Counted from the stretch's first letter, positions 25,031 to 33,760 are shown. The stretch is 64,000 nucleotides of DNA from Caproicibacter sp047833665 (GCA_047833665.1 CP181261.1:1116001-1180000); one strand, 5' to 3'. Numbers and translations: made by a program. Notes: generated by a model from the sequence alone, not told the origin.

Positions 25031-27409
25031 ATGTCTAATGGAGGACTGCAAAAACACGCGCGGGCTTTAGAACTCGATAAAATACTTAAATTGCTTGCAG
25101 CCCGGACTGCGTGCGAAGATGCGGCACAAATTGCAGAAAATCTGAAACCCTCGTCGTCAGTGGAAGAGGTCCGGCGGCTTCTTCAAGAGACGGACGAGGC
25201 TTATGTTATGATGGCTCGTTTTGGTTCTCCACCGTTTGGCGGGCTTGTGGATGTGTCCAATTCATTGCGCAGGGCACAGGCGGGCGGCATGCTTACCATG
25301 GCGGAATTGCTGAAAATTTCCGGCTTGCTGCGCACCATCCGTGCTGTTGCGGATTGGCGGCGCAAAAGCGAAGGGTTCAAAAGCTGCTTGGATGACCGCT
25401 TTTCTATGCTGACTCCAAATCAGTATTTGGAAAACCGCATTAATCATGCGATTTTATCAGAAGAGGAAATGGCGGATCATGCTTCGCCTGCGCTGCTTTC
25501 CATTCGGCGGAAAATTCGAACTGCTTCCGCAAAAGCGCGGGAAGTTCTCGACCGGATGACGCACTCTGCTTCCTACCAGAAATATCTTCAGGACCCGATT
25601 GTAACCATCCGCGGGGGTCGGTTCGTGATTCCGGTAAGGGTAGAATTTAAAAACGAGGTACCGGGGCTTGTGCACGATACATCCGCCAGCGGCTCTACAT
25701 TGTTTGTGGAACCGTTAAGTGCAGTGGAACTGAATAATCAGGTTCGTGTATTACAGTCGGAAGAACAGAAGGAGATAGAAAGAATTCTTGCTCAGCTCTC
25801 TGCTGAAGCGGGGGATTTTGCAGATGCTATTATCCGCAGTTACAAAATTGCTGTGGAACTGAACGTCGTGTTTGCAAAAGCAGATTTGGCCTATCGGATG
25901 AAGGCTACCTTGCCAAAGATTAACGATGAGGGCCGAATTGTGCTGAAAAAGGCGCGCCATCCGCTGATTGATCCCGCATCCGTTGTTCCGACGGATATTG
26001 AACTCGGTGTCAATTTCGATACTTTGGTCATTACGGGGCCGAACACGGGCGGCAAAACCGTTTCCCTGAAAACTTTGGGACTTTTGTCTTTAATGGCGAT
26101 GTGCGGATTGATGATTCCGGCTGCGGAAAACAGCGAAATATCAGTTTTCCAGCAGGTACTTGCCGATATCGGAGATGAACAGAGTATCGAACAGTCGCTT
26201 TCCACTTTTTCTGCCCATATGACGAATATCATACAGATTATGGGGCAGGCGGGGCATGGCAGCTTGGTTCTTTTGGATGAGCTGGGCGCCGGAACAGATC
26301 CTGTGGAAGGGGCGGCGCTGGCGGAAGCGATTCTTGAATCCTTAAGAGCAAAGGGGGCAAAAATCGCGGCTACTACCCACTATGCGGAATTGAAAGCCTA
26401 CGCCTTGCAGACACCGGGGGTGGAAAATGCTTCCTGTGAATTTGATGTCGACACTCTGCGCCCAACGTATCGGCTGTTAATCGGCGTTCCGGGACGTTCC
26501 AATGCCTTTGCCATATCACTGCGTCTGGGAATGGAAAATGCAGTCGTTGAGCGAGCTAAAGCATTGATTTCTCAGGAAAACAGTAGGTTCGAGGATGTGG
26601 TGCAGACTCTTGAGGTCAGCCGCCAGCAGCTGGAAAATGAGCGGCTCGAAGCGCAAAAAGCGCATGCCCATGCGGAGCAAACGCGCCGAGAGGCGGAAGA
26701 AAAGCTGCAGCGGGTTCAAAGAGAAGCGGAGGCTGAACTGAACAAAGCGAGAGAGAAGGCTGCTCAGCTGGTTGCACGCACCAGAGCGCAGGCGGATGCC
26801 CTGCTTAACGAGTTGGAGGAAATAAAAAAGAAAAAGAATAAAATTTTAGCTGCGGAGCAAAAAGCAAAACTGAATGCGGGGATGCGTGCGCTGGAAGAAG
26901 GAGCGGATCCGGTCAGGAAAAGAGAAAACGGGGATTATGTCCTTCCGCGTCCGCTGAAAGCAGGAGATACCGTCCTTATTTTCGATATCGACAAGAAAGG
27001 CACTGTGATTCGTCCACCGGAGGATGACTCCGGAGAAGCGCTGATTCAAGCGGGTATTCTCCAGACGCGTGTTCCGGTATCCAATCTTCGGTTGCTGGAT
27101 GAAAAGCCGCGGCGCGCGCCGATTCGCGGAGTGACTAAGAGTGTGACGTCCCGCGCGAACGCGAAAGTGACCACAGAAGTGGATTTGCGCGGGCAGACGT
27201 CGGAAGAGGCAGTGCTCAATTTGGACCGATTTTTGGATTCTGCACTGCTTAGCGGGGTGGATCAGGTGACCGTTATTCACGGAAAAGGCACGGGTGTGCT
27301 GAGAAGTGCTGTGCAGCAATATCTGAAAAAACACCCACGTGTGAAAAGCTATCGCCTTGGGACATTCGGAGAGGGCGAATCCGGCGTAACAATTGTGGAA
27401 TTAAAATAG
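25031..27409 (+). CDS. mutS2: Endonuclease MutS2
   Basis: 792 residues. MutS-like core and clamp regions precede the ABC-type ATPase with GPNTGGKTVSLKTLG (about 338) and LVLLDELGAGTDP (about 414). A long coiled coil (about 515-620) and a C-terminal Smr nuclease domain (VDLRGQTSEEAVLNLDRFLD and VIHGKGTGVLR) follow. MutS2 suppresses homologous recombination and, in Bacillus, acts on collided ribosomes. GGGAGG lies a little far from the ATG, so translation could be modest. Confidence 0.95.
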   Translation: MSNGGLQKHARALELDKILKLLAARTACEDAAQIAENLKPSSSVEEVRRLLQETDEAYVMMARFGSPPFGGLVDVSNSLRRAQAGGMLTMAELLKISGLLRTIRAVADWRRKSEGFKSCLDDRFSMLTPNQYLENRINHAILSEEEMADHASPALLSIRRKIRTASAKAREVLDRMTHSASYQKYLQDPIVTIRGGRFVIPVRVEFKNEVPGLVHDTSASGSTLFVEPLSAVELNNQVRVLQSEEQKEIERILAQLSAEAGDFADAIIRSYKIAVELNVVFAKADLAYRMKATLPKINDEGRIVLKKARHPLIDPASVVPTDIELGVNFDTLVITGPNTGGKTVSLKTLGLLSLMAMCGLMIPAAENSEISVFQQVLADIGDEQSIEQSLSTFSAHMTNIIQIMGQAGHGSLVLLDELGAGTDPVEGAALAEAILESLRAKGAKIAATTHYAELKAYALQTPGVENASCEFDVDTLRPTYRLLIGVPGRSNAFAISLRLGMENAVVERAKALISQENSRFEDVVQTLEVSRQQLENERLEAQKAHAHAEQTRREAEEKLQRVQREAEAELNKAREKAAQLVARTRAQADALLNELEEIKKKKNKILAAEQKAKLNAGMRALEEGADPVRKRENGDYVLPRPLKAGDTVLIFDIDKKGTVIRPPEDDSGEALIQAGILQTRVPVSNLRLLDEKPRRAPIRGVTKSVTSRANAKVTTEVDLRGQTSEEAVLNLDRFLDSALLSGVDQVTVIHGKGTGVLRSAVQQYLKKHPRVKSYRLGTFGEGESGVTIVELK

Positions 27410-27486
27410 GCGGGAAGCACGGACAAGCAGTATTGCAGCCATACAATTTTCATAAATCTTGAAACCATAATTGGGAGGATCATGAA

Positions 27487-28155
27487 ATGAAAGCAAAACA
27501 TATGCATAGGAAAAATCTCGGAACTCGTATTCTCACCATGATTCTCTCAATTCTTGCCATATTGCTTGCTGTTTTGTGCATTTCCGTTTGGATGTTGTTC
27601 AATGACCCTAATGCAGGGCGTTCCCTGCCAAGCCCTTCCGATGCGGCCATTTCAAAAGTTGTATCTGCTGTGGTTTCGGGAACGGAGGTTCAGTTGACAC
27701 AGGAAGAAGTGGGCGGATTGCTGAATTTCTATCTTGAAAACAGCGCAAGCGACGACTCTGAAACGGGAGTTACAGCGGTTTCCGTTGCGGCAAACGAGGA
27801 CGGTACGGTAGATTTTTATGCCCCTGTGCGATACAGAGGAAAAGTGTTCGGCGTTGTGGTAAATACTTTCCCGTCTTTTGACAGTTCATCGGAACAATTG
27901 AAATTTGATGTCAAATCGGTACAGGTTGGCCGACTTTCGATCCCTGTTAATCTGGCGATGAATTTTATGGAAAGCAGATTGCCGTCTGCGCTTTCGCGGG
28001 ATGGAAATACATTTATCTGCAATACCAAATCCTTGTTTTATGTCAATTATTCGGGGCTATCAGTGCGTCTGAAAATGACAAAATTAAACCTGCAAAATAA
28101 AATTTTTACAGTTCAATTTCAAACAGAATTGGGGCTGCAGGATAAAATTATGTAG
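27487..28155 (+). CDS. YpmS-like membrane-anchored protein (DUF2140)
   Basis: 222 residues with one N-terminal membrane segment (TMILSILAILLAVLCISVWM, about 17-36) and an extracytoplasmic domain containing TEVQLTQEEVGGLLNFYLEN (about 75). The pattern resembles the YpmS/DUF2140 family of unknown function. IS copy 2 has entered the last codons: the stop is now the TAG formed at the IS end (...DKIM), whereas the uninterrupted sequence would have read ...DKIIP and stopped at a TGA that lies inside the next promoter. The change costs about one residue, so the protein is probably functional. Confidence 0.65.
   Translation: MKAKHMHRKNLGTRILTMILSILAILLAVLCISVWMLFNDPNAGRSLPSPSDAAISKVVSAVVSGTEVQLTQEEVGGLLNFYLENSASDDSETGVTAVSVAANEDGTVDFYAPVRYRGKVFGVVVNTFPSFDSSSEQLKFDVKSVQVGRLSIPVNLAMNFMESRLPSALSRDGNTFICNTKSLFYVNYSGLSVRLKMTKLNLQNKIFTVQFQTELGLQDKIM
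28125..28150. repeat. Left target-site duplication of IS copy 2 (26 bp)
   Basis: This sequence, beginning AGAATTGGGGCTGCAGG, recurs exactly at 29214-29239. A following T on both sides makes 27 bp formally possible. Confidence 0.93.
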
Positions 28156-29213
28156 GTTTGTCAAACATATTGGACAGTATGGGAATGTAAAAATTCAGAA
28201 GGAGACAACCAATGAAGAGGACGCATCGGCATATTATTAGAGCGTCTTAAGTAGATGGAAAGTTGGTTTTCAAAGTCCGCTAAAGAGTAAAAATGGTGTT
28301 TGTCATAAAAGCGTTTTTGGTCTTCGCGATGACTGCGTTCCACTTTCCCGTTGTGCCTAGGGGTATAAGGACGAATTAACTTGTGCCGGATATGAAGTTT
28401 AGCGGCAGTGGCTTCGAACAACGTCAGCAGATGTTTCTTGGAAGGTGAGAAACGGTTGGTGAATTCAAAACCGTTGTCAGTTTGAACGCATTCTACACGA
28501 ACGCCGCGCCGGGCAAACCATTCGACAGCTCGTTTTAGAAAGTCAGCAGAAGAGTAAGTACTCTGTTCAGGGTACGCTGCCAGAAAACGCAGCCTAGAAA
28601 ATTCATCAATAGCTGTGTACTGGAAAAGCCGAAGCTCAGGGTTGGCAATACAGCGCTTTGGAACTACTTTTACATCGATCTGAATGCGCTCTCCGGGATG
28701 CGTCATTTGCTCGTATGGCTTTGGCTGATATTTCTTCTTTGGTTTTGATTCTGGGAACATTCCCATTCGGCGCATTACACGGAACAGACTTTCCGGACAT
28801 CGTGTGTATCCCCGCTTTTTCAACCGAGACCATAGTTCAATCATACCGAGGTCGGGATTTCTGCGCCGCATGTCGCGAATCAGCTTTAACTCGGCAGGTG
28901 TATGCTGGTTTGGATGACTGTGAGGCCTCCTAGACCGGCAAGCCAACGATTCTAATGTACCGTCATACCGGGCCATCCAAAAATAGATAAAGGAACGGCT
29001 TTTGTTGTATTTTCGGCTTGCACGGCTAACACCGTACTTTTGAGCATAGATCATTAGGGATTGCCTAAACTTCATGTCTTGTGTTACACTATTCATGCAG
29101 AAATGGGCACTTCCTTTCGGTATGATTTGGTTTGTGTAGCTTTATTTTAACCGATGTGTCCATTTCTGTATTTTATTTTTTCTCAACTGTCCAATATGTA
29201 TTGTAGTCCTACA
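28151..29213 (-). mobile_element. Insertion sequence copy 2, 1063 bp
   Basis: It has the same ends, length and gene as copy 1. It lies between the 3' end of the YpmS-like gene and the promoter of ylxM-ffh, flanked by a 26-bp direct repeat. It is almost identical to copy 1, so at least one transposition was recent. Confidence 0.95.
28161..29096 (-). CDS. DDE transposase of IS copy 2
   Basis: 311 residues, identical to the copy 1 transposase except Gly for Asp at residue 198. The helix-turn-helix N-terminus and candidate catalytic D141, D207 and E253 are all intact. It is read against the direction of the neighbouring genes. Confidence 0.9.
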   Translation of the reverse strand: MNSVTQDMKFRQSLMIYAQKYGVSRASRKYNKSRSFIYFWMARYDGTLESLACRSRRPHSHPNQHTPAELKLIRDMRRRNPDLGMIELWSRLKKRGYTRCPESLFRVMRRMGMFPESKPKKKYQPKPYEQMTHPGERIQIDVKVVPKRCIANPELRLFQYTAIDEFSRLRFLAAYPEQSTYSSADFLKRAVEWFARRGVRVECVQTDNGFEFTNRFSPSKKHLLTLFEATAAKLHIRHKLIRPYTPRHNGKVERSHREDQKRFYDKHHFYSLADFENQLSIYLRRSNNMPMRPLHWLSPSEFLHSHTVQYV

Positions 29214-29239
29214 AGAATTGGGGCTGCAGGATAAAATTA
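29214..29239. repeat. Right target-site duplication of IS copy 2 (26 bp)
   Basis: An exact copy of 28125-28150. It ends 4 bp before the TTGACA of the ylxM promoter. Confidence 0.93.
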
Positions 29240-29243
29240 TCCC

Positions 29244-29272
29244 TTGACAGCCTTTTTCTTTTATAGTATAAT
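29244..29272 (+). promoter_or_regulatory. Sigma-A promoter of ylxM-ffh operon
   Basis: Perfect TTGACA (29244-29249) and TATAAT (29267-29272) with a 17-bp spacer. The TGA inside TTGACA was the stop codon of the YpmS-like gene before the IS arrived. Confidence 0.93.
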
Positions 29273-29320
29273 CCTTCTTTGTAAAGAGAAATTACTTTAC
29301 ACATCAACGGAGGCGATCGG

Positions 29321-29683
29321 ATGGCGAAGGACTTGAAAATTTCGCTTCTGCTTGATTTTTACGGTGCAATGCTGACGGAAAAGCAGAGGCAGATGGTCGA
29401 ATATTATTACGATGAAGATCTTTCCCTCTCTGAGATCGCGGAAAACGAAGGCATCACCCGGCAGGGGGTGCGCGATTTTGTCAAGCGCTCAGAAAATCAG
29501 CTTCTTGAAATGGAGCAGAAACTCGGCCTTGTACACCGTTTTCGGGAGATTATGGACGGTCTCCGAAAGATTAACGAAGCCGCAGATCGCATCCGAGATT
29601 ATAATGAACACTGCATTTATGCGCGGGAAATCGATGAAAATGCAAAGCAAATTCTTGCAATCACCCGCAAACTGTGTGAATAG
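29321..29683 (+). CDS. ylxM: YlxM/p13-like DNA-binding protein (UPF0122)
   Basis: 120 residues. A sigma-70 region-4-like helix-turn-helix (LSLSEIAENEGITRQGVRDF, about 36-55) is followed by a helical tail. YlxM is encoded next to ffh in most Firmicutes and associates with the signal recognition particle in streptococci. Here ffh starts 11 bp downstream. Confidence 0.9.
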   Translation: MAKDLKISLLLDFYGAMLTEKQRQMVEYYYDEDLSLSEIAENEGITRQGVRDFVKRSENQLLEMEQKLGLVHRFREIMDGLRKINEAADRIRDYNEHCIYAREIDENAKQILAITRKLCE

Positions 29684-29694
29684 GAGGAACTGTT

Positions 29695-31026
29695 TTGGCG
29701 TTTGAGAATTTATCGGAAAAACTTTCGGCGGCGTTCAAGCGCCTGCGTTCCAAAGGTAAACTGAGTGAGTCCGATGTAAAACAGGCCATGCGGGAAGTTC
29801 GGCTGGCTCTTTTGGAAGCGGACGTAAACTATAAGGTGGCAAAAGATTTTGTCGCAAAAGTCAGTGAACGCGCCGTCGGCAATGAAGTCATGGAAAGCTT
29901 GACTCCGGCCCAGATGGTGATTAAAATCGTCAATGAAGAATTGACGGCTTTAATGGGCGGCGGGGAAACCCGGTTAAATAGTCCATCTGCTCCGCCGGCA
30001 ATCATTCTGTTTTGCGGACTTCAAGGTTCCGGTAAGACTACTCATGCGGCAAAACTTGCTCTGATGCTGAAAAAACAGGGCCACCGCCCCCTTTTGGTTG
30101 CGGGAGATGTATACCGTCCGGCTGCTATTGAGCAATTGCAGGTTCTTGGCAAGCAAGCGGGTGTTCCCGTTTTTGAGCAAGGCGCAGGAGATCCCGTGCA
30201 AATCAGCAGGGCGGCCGTCAAACATGCAAAGGATTACGGAAACGACTTTGTACTCATCGATACAGCCGGTCGCTTGCAAATTGACGAAGCACTGATGGAC
30301 GAACTCCGCAGGATTAAGGAAGAGGTATCTCCCACGGATATCCTGTTGGTTGTGGATTCTATGACCGGTCAGGAAGCGGTCAATGTGGCAAAATCGTTCC
30401 ATGAGCTTCTTGATATCACCGGCGTTATTCTCACAAAGCTTGACGGTGATGCAAGAGGCGGTGCTGCGCTGTCGGTTCGCGCTGTCACGGGTCGTCCCAT
30501 TAAATTTGCCGGCACGGGTGAAAAACTTTCAGACTTGGAAGTATTCCATCCGGACCGTATGGCTTCCCGTATTCTTGGAATGGGCGATGTGCTCACGCTG
30601 ATAGAGGATGCCCAGAAGAATTTGGACCGAAAAGCTGCCCAAAAAGCGGCTGAAAAGATGATGCAAAATCGGATGGATCTGAATGATTTGCTCGAACAGA
30701 TCCGTCAGATGAAGAAAATGGGTTCTATTCAGGATATTTTAAAGAAGTTGCCCGGCATGGGACAGCAGCTGAAAGATGTACAGATTGACGACCGACAGAT
30801 TGACAGAACGGAAGCAATTTTGCTTTCTATGACGCCGCAGGAACGGGAAAAGCCGGAAATCATTAACCCGTCGCGCAAAAGGCGTATTGCCGCAGGGAGC
30901 GGCATGAGGGTGGAAGATGTGAACCGGCTTTTGAAGCAATTTGAGCAGACCCGTAAACTGATGAAACAGTTTAACAAGAAAGGCATCCGCCGGCGTTTGG
31001 CCGGCATGGGCAAATTGCCGTTTTGA
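29695..31026 (+). CDS. ffh: Signal recognition particle GTPase Ffh
   Basis: 443 residues from a TTG with AGGAGG upstream. The N domain (1-90) precedes the G domain with GLQGSGKTTHAAKLA (about 104), DTAGRLQID (about 188) and TKLDGDARGGAALS (about 246). The Met-rich M domain contains the RNA-binding block RRIAAGSGMRVEDVNRLLKQ (about 403). It targets membrane and secreted proteins to the translocon together with 4.5S/scRNA and FtsY. Confidence 0.97.
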   Translation: MAFENLSEKLSAAFKRLRSKGKLSESDVKQAMREVRLALLEADVNYKVAKDFVAKVSERAVGNEVMESLTPAQMVIKIVNEELTALMGGGETRLNSPSAPPAIILFCGLQGSGKTTHAAKLALMLKKQGHRPLLVAGDVYRPAAIEQLQVLGKQAGVPVFEQGAGDPVQISRAAVKHAKDYGNDFVLIDTAGRLQIDEALMDELRRIKEEVSPTDILLVVDSMTGQEAVNVAKSFHELLDITGVILTKLDGDARGGAALSVRAVTGRPIKFAGTGEKLSDLEVFHPDRMASRILGMGDVLTLIEDAQKNLDRKAAQKAAEKMMQNRMDLNDLLEQIRQMKKMGSIQDILKKLPGMGQQLKDVQIDDRQIDRTEAILLSMTPQEREKPEIINPSRKRRIAAGSGMRVEDVNRLLKQFEQTRKLMKQFNKKGIRRRLAGMGKLPF

Positions 31027-31093
31027 TTTGAATTCATCCGGCTTTTCGCCGGTGAAGATAGATAAAAGATAAAGAGTTCTGGAGGTGAAATCA

Positions 31094-31336
31094 GTGGCAG
31101 TTAAAATTAGACTTCGCAGAATGGGTGCAAAAAAGGCTCCGTTCTACCGCATTGTGGTAGCGGATTCCCGCTTCCCGCGCGATGGCCGTTTTATTGAGGA
31201 AATCGGATATTATAATCCGCTTGAGGAACCATCCGTTGTAAAGGTTGATGTCGAAAAGGCAAAAACCTGGATTGCTAACGGTGCACAGCCAACCGATACC
31301 GTTAAAGCCTTGTTTAAAAAACACGGCGTGCTTTAA
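31094..31336 (+). CDS. rpsP: 30S ribosomal protein S16
   Basis: 80 residues from the GTG at 31094 (MAVKIRLRRMGAKKAPFYRI), the family's standard start. GGAGGTG at 31081-31087 stands at normal spacing; the GTG at 31085 is part of that ribosome site. Its place between ffh and a KH-domain gene is typical. Confidence 0.97.
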   Translation: MAVKIRLRRMGAKKAPFYRIVVADSRFPRDGRFIEEIGYYNPLEEPSVVKVDVEKAKTWIANGAQPTDTVKALFKKHGVL

Positions 31337-31354
31337 GAGACGGAGAGGTGCCTC

Positions 31355-31588
31355 ATGAAGGAACTGTTGTTATCCATTGCCCAGGGCCTTGTTGAGGCCC
31401 CGGAACTTGTCCGCGTGGAAGAGGACGAACCATCTAAAGATGGAACCGTCGTTTATCATCTCCATGTTGCGGAAAACGACATGGGCCGGGTGATTGGCAG
31501 GCAGGGACGGATTGCCAAAGCAATCCGCGTTGTAATGAGAGCTGCCGCAACCCGGGCGGGTAAAAAAGTAGCCGTTGAAATCGATTGA
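31355..31588 (+). CDS. khpA: KH-domain RNA-binding protein KhpA
   Basis: 77 residues, a single KH domain with the loop VIGRQGRIAKAIR (about 49-61). KhpA partners with KhpB/Jag and binds many RNAs in Firmicutes. In the order rpsP-khpA-rimM-trmD it is well conserved; here an ECF transporter gene stands between khpA and rimM. Confidence 0.94.
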   Translation: MKELLLSIAQGLVEAPELVRVEEDEPSKDGTVVYHLHVAENDMGRVIGRQGRIAKAIRVVMRAAATRAGKKVAVEID

Positions 31589-31657
31589 GTCGTTTTGCGG
31601 CATTTCGAAGTATTAGGCCTTGCGCATTCCCTGCGCCGGGCCTGACAATTTTAAAAT

Positions 31658-31753
31658 GCAGAGTAGAATTTTGCGCGTTAAGTGCCGACTGGACGGGGAG
31701 TTGCCAGACGGACGAAAAGGGAACCTTGCGGTGCAAAATTCGCATCCCGCTGC
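31658..31753 (+). promoter_or_regulatory. Tetrahydrofolate (THF) riboswitch, folT motif
   Basis: The 96-nt stretch opens GCAGAGTAGA and closes CGCATCCCGCTGC, pairing GCAG with CTGC. Inside are GCGCGTTAAGTGCC, GGACGGGGAGTTGCC and the closing partner GCAAAATTC, matching the folT-type THF riboswitch pattern (GGAGAGUAGA, CGUUAAGUGU, GCAUCCGCUCC). It lies 60 nt upstream of a folate-type ECF S-component, the classic target. Confidence 0.88.
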
Positions 31754-31803
31754 TACATATTTTGAGGGAAACCTCCTTTATGTAGCGTGGATACAAAAGG
31801 AGG
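31752..31803 (+). promoter_or_regulatory. Expression platform: switch between hairpin and ribosome-site sequestration
   Basis: GCTACATA (31752-31759) can pair with TATGTAGC (31779-31786). Alternatively CCTCCTTT (31772-31779) can pair with AAAGGAGG (31796-31803), which holds the ribosome site of the transporter gene. The first helix overlaps the riboswitch P1 end by two bases, giving mutually exclusive folds and translation-level control. Confidence 0.65.
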
Positions 31804-31812
31804 CCTTTTATT

Positions 31813-32361
31813 TTGAAAAAATTTTTTAGCTCGGTTAGACTGTCCAGAAAACGCAGTGGTGCCATTGTTCTTGCAGCATGTGGTATGCTGCTGGCTTTGA
31901 AAGTTATTCTGGGTTTGTTTACATTGAATCTTTCACCAATTCTCAAGGTTGGATTCTCATTTCTGCCAATTGCAGCGGCAGGTATGCTGTTTGGACCGGT
32001 GGCCGGAGGAACAGTTGGTGCGCTTGGAGATATTGCGTCTTATTTTATCAATCCAACCGGCCCGTATTTTCCCGGTTTTACTCTGACTGCTTTTCTTTCA
32101 GGGGCTGTCTACGGATTGTTTTTATACAGAAAACCTGTTACGCTGCTGCGCGTTGCACTTGCAAAAACTACTGTAACAGTGCTTGTTAGTTTTTGTTTAA
32201 ATCCTATGTGGCTTTCCATCCTATATTCGAAAGCGTTTTTCGCCGTTGTGTCAGCTCGTATTGCAACCAACCTGCTTGTGCTGCCTATCGATATTGTACT
32301 GCTATACGGGTTGCTGAAGGTTGTGGACAAAGAGCCGCTGTTTCATCAGAGAAGATTATGA
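31813..32361 (+). CDS. folT: Folate-type ECF transporter S component
   Basis: 182 residues with five to six membrane segments; start TTG behind AAAGGAGG. The N-terminal AACGMLLALKVILG and the loop FGPVAGGTVGALGDIASYFI ... YFPGFTLTAFLSG (about 58-95) match folate-family substrate-binding subunits. It would bind folate and be energised by a shared EcfAAT module encoded elsewhere. The upstream THF riboswitch supports the substrate assignment. It interrupts the ribosome-maturation operon. Confidence 0.88.
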   Translation: MKKFFSSVRLSRKRSGAIVLAACGMLLALKVILGLFTLNLSPILKVGFSFLPIAAAGMLFGPVAGGTVGALGDIASYFINPTGPYFPGFTLTAFLSGAVYGLFLYRKPVTLLRVALAKTTVTVLVSFCLNPMWLSILYSKAFFAVVSARIATNLLVLPIDIVLLYGLLKVVDKEPLFHQRRL

Positions 32362-32387
32362 ACGATAAGGTGTGATAGGGAGGAATT

Positions 32388-32903
32388 ATGCAAAAGAAAT
32401 ATCTCGAAGTTGGCAAGATAGTGGGTACACATGGCGTGAAGGGTGAACTTCGTGTTCAGCCTTGGTGCGATTCTGCCGAGTTTCTGATGCAATTTTCCAC
32501 CCTTTATCTAAATGCGGGTGAAACTCCGGTTCGAGTGCTTTCCTCACGCGTACACAAAAAACTCCTTCTCATGATGTTGGAAGGCGTGGATTCCGTTGAA
32601 AAAGCGGATTTGTACCGAAATCAAATTTTGTATTTGAACCGCGACGACGTAACTCTTTCGGCAGGACAATATTTCGTGCAAGACTTGATTGGGCTGGATG
32701 TGTACGATGCGGACACCTTTGTTTATTACGGTGAACTCACACGTGTAATGCGTACGGGAGCTAATGATGTTTATCAGATTACTTCGCAGAACCGTAAAAA
32801 TTACCTGATTCCGGCAGTTCCTGAATTTATTCAGGAGATTAATCTTGAAAAAGGGAAAATGATGATTCGCCCAATCAAGGGGATTTTTGACGATGAGGAT
32901 TGA
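32388..32903 (+). CDS. rimM: Ribosome maturation factor RimM
   Basis: 171 residues. The N-terminal barrel (YLEVGKIVGTHGVKGELRV) and the PRC-barrel C-terminus (YFVQDLIGLDVYD ... LIPAVPEFI) are standard. RimM helps assembly of the 30S head around S19. It overlaps trmD by 11 bases. Confidence 0.96.
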   Translation: MQKKYLEVGKIVGTHGVKGELRVQPWCDSAEFLMQFSTLYLNAGETPVRVLSSRVHKKLLLMMLEGVDSVEKADLYRNQILYLNRDDVTLSAGQYFVQDLIGLDVYDADTFVYYGELTRVMRTGANDVYQITSQNRKNYLIPAVPEFIQEINLEKGKMMIRPIKGIFDDED

Positions 32904-33642
32904 TATATTAACACTATTCCCTGAAATGTGCGAGGCTGTGATGTCTGAAAGCATTATTGGCCGGGCGCGCAAAAAGGGTGCAGTTCAGGTTTGCTGCCAC
33001 CAAATCCGAGACTATGCATTGGATAAACACAGCACAGTTGACGATTCGCCGTTCGGCGGGGGAATGGGGATGTTATTAAAAGCGGAGCCAATCGCCCTAT
33101 GTATGGATGATGTGATTGCACATCTGGGAGGAAAACCTCATACCATTTATCTCTCCCCGCAGGGAAAGACTCTGACACAGCGCCGGGTTGCTGAACTTTC
33201 AGAGATGGATGGTTTGATGTTGCTTTGCGGACACTACGAGGGTGTGGACGAGCGTGTGTTGGAAGCGTATGTGGATGAAGAAATTTCTGTGGGAGATTTC
33301 GTTGTAACAGGCGGGGAGCTTCCTGCTCTCATGCTGGCTGATGCCGTTTGCCGCATGGTGCCTGGGGTTTTATCGGATCCTGCGTGCTTTGAGGAAGAAA
33401 GCCATTTTCATTCTTTGCTTGAATATCCGCAGTATACGCGGCCGGCACAATGGCGCGGCCGAGATGTGCCTGAAGTTCTGCGCAGTGGGAATCACGAACG
33501 GGTTCGCCGCTGGCGGAGGGAACAGTCATTGGCGCGGACGGCACTGAAGCGTCCCGAACTTCTTTCAGCGGCGGAGCTAACGGAGGAAGACCGTAATTTT
33601 CTGCGGTCCTTTTTGAGCGAAAATGGCAAAGAACCTTTCTAA
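32893..33642 (+). CDS. trmD: tRNA (guanine-37-N1)-methyltransferase TrmD
   Basis: 249 residues from the ATG at 32893 (MRIDILTLFPEMCEAV). The trefoil-knot SAM site appears as LLCGHYEGVDERV (about 112) and GDFVVTGGELPALML (about 137). It makes m1G37 in tRNAs reading CNN codons and prevents frameshifting. Cotranscribed with rimM. Confidence 0.97.
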   Translation: MRIDILTLFPEMCEAVMSESIIGRARKKGAVQVCCHQIRDYALDKHSTVDDSPFGGGMGMLLKAEPIALCMDDVIAHLGGKPHTIYLSPQGKTLTQRRVAELSEMDGLMLLCGHYEGVDERVLEAYVDEEISVGDFVVTGGELPALMLADAVCRMVPGVLSDPACFEEESHFHSLLEYPQYTRPAQWRGRDVPEVLRSGNHERVRRWRREQSLARTALKRPELLSAAELTEEDRNFLRSFLSENGKEPF

Positions 33643-33760
33643 TTTTTTTGTTGTAATAGACATAGAGAACAAAAACTTTCAACAAATACAGCATATTGCA
33701 CAAACGATTCTTTGCGTGGGAATTTCCCATAGGTAATCACTCCAAAGTTTTTTGATTCGA

